Shown here: in pieces, positions 1-5,013 of the stretch | How the letters are laid out: the number at the start of each line of letters is the position of its first letter | How positions within the stretch are numbered: the first letter of the stretch is position 1 | Source of the DNA: JBHHYR01 sp046757585 | GTDB taxonomy: Bacteria > Desulfobacterota > Binatia > HRBIN30 | DNA length: 5,013 bases | Reading direction: 5' to 3' | NCBI GenBank assembly: GCA_046757585.1 | Contig: JBHHYR010000259.1 | Location: 1 to 5,013, forward strand | Notes under the pieces: model-generated | The model's input: the letters and a program-made list of their open reading frames with translations, nothing else | Database searches by the model: none | Told to the model about the DNA's origin: nothing | Translations under genes and position numbers: made by a program

Positions 1-1325
1 ATGGCTGCGCGTCGCGATGAGGCAGCGCGCCTGTCAGGGAAGTCCGCCAGCACCATTTGTCCCACTCTCCGGCCAATCTCCACGGCGAAATTGGTACCGC
101 GGTCCCAGGGGTACACTTGGCTCATGGAGGCGAGGTACAGTCCCTTGACCGGTGTGCGGATGGCAGGGATGTTTTTTGAATGATTCACCGCTGGTACCGG
201 TTGTGCGTACGGCGTCTTCCACAGCCAGCTCTCCTTGACCCAGCTGCGATCGAACCGCGGATTGAATCGCTTCAACGCCGGGAGAAAACGCTCCAGCAGT
301 TCCTCCTTCGAGAGTTGAAAATACTCATGAGTGGGAAGCAGGTAGTCGCCACAGTAGATGATGTGATCACCGCCGTAATGCTCCGGGCTTATGTAGTTTG
401 TGTGCTCCACCATGGCCAGAAATGGGAAGCCCGCGTCCTTGGGCAGATTGTGCCAGTAGATCCCATTGGTCAGTTGGCGGTCGAGCGCGATGACCAGAAC
501 CACGGCACCCATGGATTTCAGCCGGCGCAGTTTCTCTGAATACTCGGGAGGCAACGCGGGTGCGAGGCGCGCCATGAGAGCGGGCGAGCAGGTCGAAATG
601 ACGGCGTCGAAGGCTGCTGCCTTCCCACCGGCTTCAATCTGCAAGGTGCCGTCGGCGAGCCTCTCGATGCTGCTGACCGAACAGCCCAACCGGATCTCGG
701 TTCCTTGCGCCGTCACCGCCTCTGCCAGCTTATCCATGAATGCCTGGAAGCCGCCGGTGAACGTGCCGAGGCGCGGGGTACGCACGTGGATGCGGGCCCA
801 GAACCATGCCATATTGACCACCGTCAGGTTTTCCACGCCGAACTTCCCCACCAGCATCGGCTTCCAGAGGGTATTGTATGCGCGTGGGCCCAGCCATTTG
901 CGCAGCCAGCTGTCGGCAGTGACCTTCTCCAACGGTTGCCAGCGGGGCGTGAGCCGCAGGTACAGGGCCACGAGACCGAACCGCAAGCGGTCCACGAGCG
1001 GAATGCCCGGAAACCGCAGCACCGCGATCGGCGAGTCGAACGCGTGGAATTCTCCGTCGTGATACAGTGCTGTGATCGGGCGTGGAAATAGCACCTGGTC
1101 ACTCCACCCGAGCTCCCTGATGAGGCCGAGAATGGCGGAGTCGGACGCGAACCAATGATGGTAGAACTTCTCCAGCGTCCATTCCCAATGCGGTGCCCTG
1201 AATCCGGCGGCGAGACCGCCGACGTTCGGTGCGCCTTCGTAAACGGTTACCTCGCAACTCGCCCGCGAAAGGTCATAGGCCGCGGCGAGCCCCGCCGCAC
1301 CCGCACCGATGATGCCAACGCGCAT
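1..1325 (-). CDS. FAD-dependent oxidoreductase, amine-oxidase/protoporphyrinogen-oxidase-like (C-terminus cut by window edge)
   Basis: This frame reads without a stop for 441 codons from the ATG at 1325-1323 to the left edge. The N-terminus is a Rossmann dinucleotide-binding fold, with GAGAAG at residues 7-12, the ribose-binding acidic E30 and a following GG pair at 36-37. A motif near the C-terminus (about 395-420, GLYLAS...YPWDRGTNFAVEIGR) matches the second FAD-contacting region of the flavin amine-oxidase superfamily (Pfam Amino_oxidase; COG1232, HemY-like). An aromatic-rich segment with HHW follows at 54-59, and the middle (about 100-310) is the variable substrate domain. No transmembrane segment or signal peptide is obvious. 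The substrate cannot be deduced; relatives include protoporphyrinogen oxidase, phytoene-desaturase-like enzymes and uncharacterised oxidoreductases, some encoded near glycosyltransferase genes. The start is firm because MRVGIIGAG is the canonical opening of the fold and no in-frame start codon is visible upstream, although there is no good Shine-Dalgarno sequence. Family proteins are about 440 residues, so very little should be missing. The family call is strong and the specific reaction unknown. Confidence 0.93.
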   Translation of the reverse strand, partial: MRVGIIGAGAAGLAAAYDLSRASCEVTVYEGAPNVGGLAAGFRAPHWEWTLEKFYHHWFASDSAILGLIRELGWSDQVLFPRPITALYHDGEFHAFDSPIAVLRFPGIPLVDRLRFGLVALYLRLTPRWQPLEKVTADSWLRKWLGPRAYNTLWKPMLVGKFGVENLTVVNMAWFWARIHVRTPRLGTFTGGFQAFMDKLAEAVTAQGTEIRLGCSVSSIERLADGTLQIEAGGKAAAFDAVISTCSPALMARLAPALPPEYSEKLRRLKSMGAVVLVIALDRQLTNGIYWHNLPKDAGFPFLAMVEHTNYISPEHYGGDHIIYCGDYLLPTHEYFQLSKEELLERFLPALKRFNPRFDRSWVKESWLWKTPYAQPVPAVNHSKNIPAIRTPVKGLYLASMSQVYPWDRGTNFAVEIGRRVGQMVLADFPDRRAASSRRAA

Positions 1326-1413
1326 GACGCTTACAGATAGCGGATGGAAGGGTGCTTGGCTAATCGGCCTGACCCGTGGCCCCACCAGGCAGGGTCGCTG
1401 GCCGCTGTACGCC
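1326..1413. other. Intergenic gap between lhr stop and oxidoreductase start
   Basis: These 88 bases separate the TAG of the Lhr gene (1416-1414) from the ATG of the oxidoreductase on the same strand. Read in the transcribed direction, the 15 bases before the ATG contain no AGGAGG-like ribosome binding site. I see no convincing -35/-10 pair. There are two overlapping, mutually exclusive short inverted repeats, GCCTG/CAGGC (1367-1371 with 1386-1390) and GACCC/GGGTC (1371-1375 with 1392-1396). Neither is followed by a T-run, so an intrinsic terminator is not supported. Read-through from the Lhr gene is possible but not shown. Confidence 0.5.
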
Positions 1414-4400
1414 CTACCTGCTCAACCGTTTCGAGAGGGAAACAGTGGTCGCCACGGAGGTACGCCCCCGCAACCGACTCATGACCGCGCCCAAGGCTCC
1501 GACTTCGATGGGCACGCCGTTCTCGTAGGCGATGGCTTGGTTTGAGAAAGGCGATACCCGATGGCCGGGGGTAAGGATGCCGACCAGATTGAGCGGATCG
1601 GCGGCCGCGATGACTACGGGTTTGACATCTGGCGATGTGCGCCGCACCGCGCGTAGCGCGTCCACAGCATCGGGCAGTGCAAACTGTTCGCCGACGAAGC
1701 CGGCGACGAAACGGCCGCCTCGAATCGCTCCACGGGCTTCCATGCGCCGGTAAATGTCGCGCAGGACCCGCCAGGCTGGCGCCCGCACCTCACGTACCAG
1801 CAGCTCGCGGAAAACGACGCCGTAGCGGCGCAGGAGCTGGGCTGCGAAGAACTCGTTTGCCGAGTTGCTCGCCGCGGATACGGGCGACACTGTCCGCAGG
1901 AGCGCCCAGCGACCTGCAGGGAGCAGTCGGGGCGCTAAACCGCCGTGGAGCGCGTGGAGGCGGCGCCGCGGGCGCCGCCGCTTCACGTCGGGCAGTAACA
2001 AGGTTCGCAGCCCAGCGATGCCGTCACCGGTGACCACGCCACGCGCCACCAGCTCCCACAACGCTTCTTCCGTCTCCGTGATGAGACGACCGGTGGCGCG
2101 GGCGATGTCCACCAGGAAGCTGGCGCCATGCTGCTGCAAGTGCGCCAAGACTTCACGCGCTGCAGGGGAGATGTCGGCGGTGACATCCACGTCCGCCGCC
2201 TCCAGCAACGCAGGTAACGCTTCCCGCATGACCAGTGCCAGCGGGGCTACGCGCGTCGGTGATGCTCGGCGTCGCGTTGGGGCGGGGGAAAGACCTTCCT
2301 CGTCACCGCCCCCTGCGTCGGGCAATCGTAACCGCCCCCACGCCACCTCCCCGGCGAGGCAGAGGCGGTCGAGGTCTGCCGTGTCGTACAAGCTGATCCG
2401 TGCCGGTAACACCTTGCGTTCCCACGCTGAGGCCGGAAGTTCTATGCCTTGGAGCTGCTTGATTACCTGTACGACGCCCGTGCGCCCGTGGAGCTGCGTG
2501 CCGGGATGCACATGCTGCCAGCGCACCAAGAAACGGATGAACTCCGCCGCCGAGACTGCTTCTATCTCGCGCCGGAGCCCGGCGATCGTCAGGCGGTGTA
2601 TCCGCGCCAGCAGCCGGCGGTCGCACCATTCGAGCGACGGTTCATGGTCGATAGGTGACAGTTGATAGTGGAACTGTGACGGGCCTTTGTCATGCGCGAT
2701 CGGCTCGCGACTGTCGGTGGTGTTCGTGAAGCGGCCCCGAAGGACGATGCCTTCGGACTCGAGGCGCAGCAAAGCGGCCTCCACCTTTGTTTCAAGTACG
2801 CCGAGGAAGGCCGCAAGCGCGCCGGCGGTCACCGGTCCAACGCACTCCATCCAGCCCCGGACGATGGCACGCTGTGCGGTTTCAGCCTCGACGGGAGATC
2901 TGTCTGGAAGCGCCGGTGGGGGGGGATCGAAGCGCACGTCAGGGAGCGCAGCTTGCACGACACCCATCCGTTCCGCAGCAACGAGCGCCTCATACGCGCC
3001 CCAGCGGGCACGGGTCGCTCGGCGCTCGCGCACAAGTTCAATCGCCATTGAGTCCCACGGCGCGCCCAGGCACTTCTGTCTTGTTTCCTCCCCGACGAGC
3101 ACTCCGTCCGGCAGGGGAGGGTCGGTGAGGAGGTGGTTGGCGTCGCCACCGCTTGCCGGCAGCGGCAGGACGACCAGACTCAACAGCAGATCATGCAGCT
3201 CGTCTGCATCGCGGACGTCAGGCCACGCCTGTGCCCGTACTGCCCTGATTGCCGCCGGGTCGAGGGCGCCGATGCCGCCTGTGAGGTCGGGTTCCACGCG
3301 GCGTAAGGATACGGCCCGCGCGCGCCTCTCCTCGAGGGGTGCATCATCGAGGAAAGCGTAGGGATTCGCGTTGAGGATCTCGTGGGACATCGGCGACGGT
3401 GCTGGGGTATCGACCGCAATCGTCCGAATCGCGCCGCCTTCGATGGACTCGATCAGCCCGCGCAGACCGTCAGTGTCCATGGCCTCGTGCAGGCAATTGT
3501 CGATCGTTTCGTTGACCAATGGATGGTCGGGCGGCTCCATGGCTCCCCGTGGATGATTATCGCCGCAGGCGAGCTGCGCGGGGAAGACGGCCGCGAGCAA
3601 GTCCTCTGCGCGCATGCGCTGGATCGGCATTGGTACCCGGCGTCCACCTGTGCGCCGCAACAGGGCCAGTGCCCGCGTTGCGTTCCAGCGCCACCGGGTG
3701 CTGAACATGGGCGTGGCCAGCGCCGCTTGTAGCAAATCGTTCTCGACAGTGGCCGGTCTGAGCATTGTGAACACGCCTTCCAGCGGGAAGCTGTGCTGCT
3801 CGCCGAGTGAAAGTACGATGCCATCGTCCGTTGCCGCGGCCTGCAGCTCGAAATCGAAGGTCCGGCAGAAGCGCTTACGCAGGGCGAGCCCCCATGCTCG
3901 GTTGATGCGTGCGCCGAAGGGGGCGTGGATGACGAGCTGCATGCCACCACTCTCGTCGAAGAAGCGTTCGGCGATAATCGTCGTTTGCGTTGGAACGGCG
4001 CCCAATACTGCACGGGTGTCAGCGACGTAGGCGATGATCTGTTCGGCACCCGCTCGGTCGACACCACAGTCCGCCATGAGCCAGTTGACCGCGCTGTCAT
4101 CACGGCCCGCTGCGTACGGGGCGGGTTGCTCTGAGTGCAACCCGTCCAACCGCGCTGCCACCTGCTCCCGCAGCGCAGCCACCGAGCCCGACAGCTCCTG
4201 CGTGCGCGCGGGTGCTTCACCCAACCAGAACGGGATGCTCGGTGGCGCGCCCTCCGCATCGGCAACGCGGATCTTCCCCGCTTCCACCCGGCGGATGCGC
4301 CACGAACGGTTGCCGAGCAGGAAGATGTCTGCGGCCATACTTTCGACGGCGAAGTCTTCGTTGACTTTGCCGACGTACGTTTCCGCGGGCTCCTCGATGA

Positions 4401-4866
4401 CGTCGTAGTCGGCGGTGTCCGGGATCGCGCCGCCGCCGGTGATCGCGGCGAGGCGCGCGCCGCGCCGCGGGCGCAGCCGGCGGTGGACACGGTCGCGATG
4501 CAAGTGCGCAGAGCGCCGGCCGCGGCTGCTTGCCATGCCCTCGCAGACCATCTCGAGCACCGCCTCGAAGTCGTCGCGCGCGAGGTTGCGGAACGGATAC
4601 GCGCGGTGCACCAACTGCCACAGCTCCTCCTCCCCCATCTTCTGGCTCGCTATCGTCGCGACGATCTGTTGCGCCAGGATATCAAGCGGATTCTGCGGAA
4701 CGCCGATGCGGTCGAGTTGGCCCGCCCGTACGGCGCGAATTGCCGCGGCGCACTGCACGAGATCGTCCCGGGTGAGTGGAAATAGGATGCCTTTGGGAAC
4801 CGCACCGAGCCAGTGCCCCGAACGCCCAACCCGCTGCAGTAAGGTGCTGAGCGCGCGCGGCGATCC
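1414..4866 (-). CDS. lhr: Lhr-family ATP-dependent helicase, N-terminally truncated at a junction (motif VI through complete C-terminal domain)
   Basis: About 1,150 codons read uninterrupted to TAG at 1416-1414. The first recognisable residues (GSPRALSTLLQRVGRSGH, about 4866-4813) are SF2 helicase motif VI with its arginine finger. Downstream, numbering from the GTG at 4758, come the Lhr-specific DEAD-associated winged helix (about 1-105, NPLDILAQQIV, AYPFRNL), then the beta-barrel region with family hallmarks (GGGAIPDTADYDV at 108, VNEDFAVESMAADIFLLGN at 132, PFWLGEAPART at 176, INRAWGLALRKRFCR at 285, RWRWNATRAL at 355, NPYAFLDDAPLEERR at 465). The C-terminal winged-helix array and final barrel (about 490-1090) end in GRFVAGFVGEQFALP and AADPLNLVGILTPG. 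Full-length Lhr is about 1,500-1,540 residues, so roughly 380 N-terminal residues carrying Walker A, DExH and motifs III-V are missing. Known Lhr proteins are 3'-5' translocases acting on RNA:DNA hybrids in DNA repair; the C-terminal domain oligomerises and is reported to resemble AlkZ-type glycosylases. The GTG at 4758 is only the first possible start codon in frame and lies inside the conserved fold, so it is not the native start. No internal frameshift is apparent, which suggests the native gene was intact. A charged, Gly/Pro-rich linker lies at about 813-838 and an Arg-rich stretch at about 926-933. Confidence 0.93.
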   Translation of the reverse strand, partial: GSPRALSTLLQRVGRSGHWLGAVPKGILFPLTRDDLVQCAAAIRAVRAGQLDRIGVPQNPLDILAQQIVATIASQKMGEEELWQLVHRAYPFRNLARDDFEAVLEMVCEGMASSRGRRSAHLHRDRVHRRLRPRRGARLAAITGGGAIPDTADYDVIEEPAETYVGKVNEDFAVESMAADIFLLGNRSWRIRRVEAGKIRVADAEGAPPSIPFWLGEAPARTQELSGSVAALREQVAARLDGLHSEQPAPYAAGRDDSAVNWLMADCGVDRAGAEQIIAYVADTRAVLGAVPTQTTIIAERFFDESGGMQLVIHAPFGARINRAWGLALRKRFCRTFDFELQAAATDDGIVLSLGEQHSFPLEGVFTMLRPATVENDLLQAALATPMFSTRWRWNATRALALLRRTGGRRVPMPIQRMRAEDLLAAVFPAQLACGDNHPRGAMEPPDHPLVNETIDNCLHEAMDTDGLRGLIESIEGGAIRTIAVDTPAPSPMSHEILNANPYAFLDDAPLEERRARAVSLRRVEPDLTGGIGALDPAAIRAVRAQAWPDVRDADELHDLLLSLVVLPLPASGGDANHLLTDPPLPDGVLVGEETRQKCLGAPWDSMAIELVRERRATRARWGAYEALVAAERMGVVQAALPDVRFDPPPPALPDRSPVEAETAQRAIVRGWMECVGPVTAGALAAFLGVLETKVEAALLRLESEGIVLRGRFTNTTDSREPIAHDKGPSQFHYQLSPIDHEPSLEWCDRRLLARIHRLTIAGLRREIEAVSAAEFIRFLVRWQHVHPGTQLHGRTGVVQVIKQLQGIELPASAWERKVLPARISLYDTADLDRLCLAGEVAWGRLRLPDAGGGDEEGLSPAPTRRRASPTRVAPLALVMREALPALLEAADVDVTADISPAAREVLAHLQQHGASFLVDIARATGRLITETEEALWELVARGVVTGDGIAGLRTLLLPDVKRRRPRRRLHALHGGLAPRLLPAGRWALLRTVSPVSAASNSANEFFAAQLLRRYGVVFRELLVREVRAPAWRVLRDIYRRMEARGAIRGGRFVAGFVGEQFALPDAVDALRAVRRTSPDVKPVVIAAADPLNLVGILTPGHRVSPFSNQAIAYENGVPIEVGALGAVMSRLRGRTSVATTVSLSKRLSR

Positions 4867-4889
4867 GGCCCTGAGACGCGATCCGAGCC
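4847..4889. repeat. Imperfect short tandem duplication straddling the junction
   Basis: Two adjacent units both begin CTGAG and end in GCGATCCG(A)GCC. Unit 1 spans 4847-4870 (24 bases) and unit 2 spans 4871-4889 (19 bases). Read in the ABC-transporter frame they give LSARGDPA and LRRDPSL. Unit 1 lies mostly in recognisable Lhr antisense coding, which encodes SPRALS of the GSPR-motif VI region; unit 2 lies in ABC coding. The shared GCGATCCG could be microhomology at which two unrelated molecules or reads were joined. It could also be coincidence in GC-rich DNA. Confidence 0.5.
4860..4878. other. Chimeric junction: antisense Lhr to sense ABC ATPase
   Basis: To the left, minus-strand translation is unmistakable Lhr up to GSPR (codons 4866-4855). 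Beyond that the Lhr frame loses resemblance (LRA, then RLGSRLR) and hits a TAG at 4902-4900. To the right, plus-strand translation from about 4862 is an ABC ATPase entered well inside its nucleotide-binding domain. Upstream of 4862 that plus frame stays open but reads as the complement of Lhr, with no Q-loop or Walker A. Both genes are therefore broken within conserved domains at the same place. The exact base cannot be fixed because GCGATCC recurs on both sides. Confidence 0.8.
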
Positions 4890-5013
4890 TCGCCCGGCGC
4901 TATCCGCACGAGTTCTCGGGTGGCCAGCGGCAGCGGGTCGCCATCGCGCGCGCGCTGGCGGTCAAACCCGACTTCGTCGTCCTCGACGAACCCACCAGCA
5001 CGCTCGATGTCTC
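4862..5013 (+). CDS. ABC transporter ATP-binding protein fragment, oligopeptide/dipeptide type (both ends missing)
   Basis: About 50 codons read through to the right edge. The order of motifs is diagnostic: the YPHEFSGGQRQR signature (C-loop) with SGGQ at 4916-4927, the helix VAIARALAVKP, Walker B VVLDEP at 4976-4993 with catalytic glutamate codon 4988-4990, and the D-loop STLD at 4997-5008. RYPHEFSGGQRQRVAIARAL is typical of the Dpp/Opp/YejF group of peptide-importer ATPases, which couple ATP hydrolysis at the inner face of the membrane to uptake of short peptides or related solutes. The usual SALD of the D-loop reads STLD here, a mild variation. Walker A and the Q-loop should lie upstream but are replaced by Lhr antisense sequence, and the H-loop lies beyond the window. 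An in-frame ATG at 4787 lies inside Lhr coding and cannot be the true start. The substrate, and whether this is a single or fused double ATPase (as in YejF), cannot be told. Confidence 0.9.

Noticed and set aside
1326..1370. Possible promoter for the oxidoreductase (TTAGCC, 18 bases, TATCTG on the minus strand)
   Set aside because: The match to a sigma-70 consensus is poor and the organism is unknown. Similar matches would be found by chance.
1371..1396. Rho-independent terminator after lhr
   Set aside because: The stems are short and interrupted, and no T-tract follows on the transcribed strand.
1865..2665. Long plus-strand open frame (266 codons) opposite the Lhr gene
   Set aside because: It is composed of Ser/Arg/Ala-rich, domain-less sequence and lies wholly antisense to clearly conserved Lhr coding. 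In high-GC genes such shadow frames are expected.
3453..4490. Minus-strand open frame of 345 codons overlapping Lhr in another frame
   Set aside because: It is Arg/Ser-rich with no recognisable motif and runs in an alternative frame of the conserved Lhr beta-barrel region. It is a frame shadow, not a second gene or a frameshifted Lhr piece, because the Lhr frame itself is intact here.
4756..4758. GTG as the native Lhr start codon
   Set aside because: The frame continues upstream with perfect family sequence (QRVGRSGHWLGAVPKGILFPLTRDDL), so this valine is internal to the protein. It is only the first start-like codon after the junction.
4135..4785. Plus-strand open frame of 216 codons opposite the start of the Lhr fragment
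   Set aside because: It is antisense to the Lhr winged-helix and barrel hallmarks, with no family resemblance of its own.
4787..4789. ATG in the ABC ATPase frame as a possible start
   Set aside because: The stretch 4787-4861 is the complement of conserved Lhr coding. A gene starting here would lack Walker A and Q-loop and would carry a nonsense leader.

Overview
This is a high-GC window (roughly 60-65% by eye) of bacterial type. It is almost entirely coding, and both long genes lie on the minus strand. The gene content (a long-form Lhr helicase and a HemY-like FAD oxidoreductase) does not fix the taxon. Long Lhr proteins are common in Actinobacteria and Proteobacteria and also occur in high-GC Chloroflexota-type genomes. 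The raw sequence gives no safer assignment. The window cuts genes at both ends and has an irregular length, so it may be a whole short contig rather than a slice of a chromosome.

Layout, right to left along the transcribed minus strand. (1) At about 4866-1414 lies the C-terminal three quarters of an Lhr-family superfamily 2 helicase. It is open without interruption from helicase motif VI through the core's winged helix and beta-barrel and the whole C-terminal domain to a TAG stop. About 380 N-terminal residues, which hold the ATPase motifs up to motif V, are absent. (2) A gap of 88 bases follows, with no clear promoter, terminator or Shine-Dalgarno sequence. (3) At 1325-1 lies a nearly complete FAD-dependent oxidoreductase of the amine-oxidase/protoporphyrinogen-oxidase superfamily, cut at its extreme C-terminus by the left edge.

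At the right end the sequence switches abruptly, near 4866, from antisense Lhr coding to sense coding for an ABC transporter ATPase of the oligopeptide (Dpp/Opp/YejF-like) type. That ATPase is entered internally just before its signature motif and runs off the right edge after Walker B and the D-loop. Two unrelated conserved proteins, each broken in mid-domain and joined in opposite orientation, point to a chimeric join. The foreign segment is about 147 bases, close to a short-read length, and sits at the very end, so an assembly chimera is the simplest explanation. A genuine rearrangement cannot be excluded.

Lhr (DNA repair helicase) and the oxidoreductase have no evident shared pathway. Their common orientation permits co-transcription but does not show a functional link. 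I see no RNA genes, CRISPR arrays, insertion sequences or novel defence system. The most noteworthy thing in the window is the chimeric junction.
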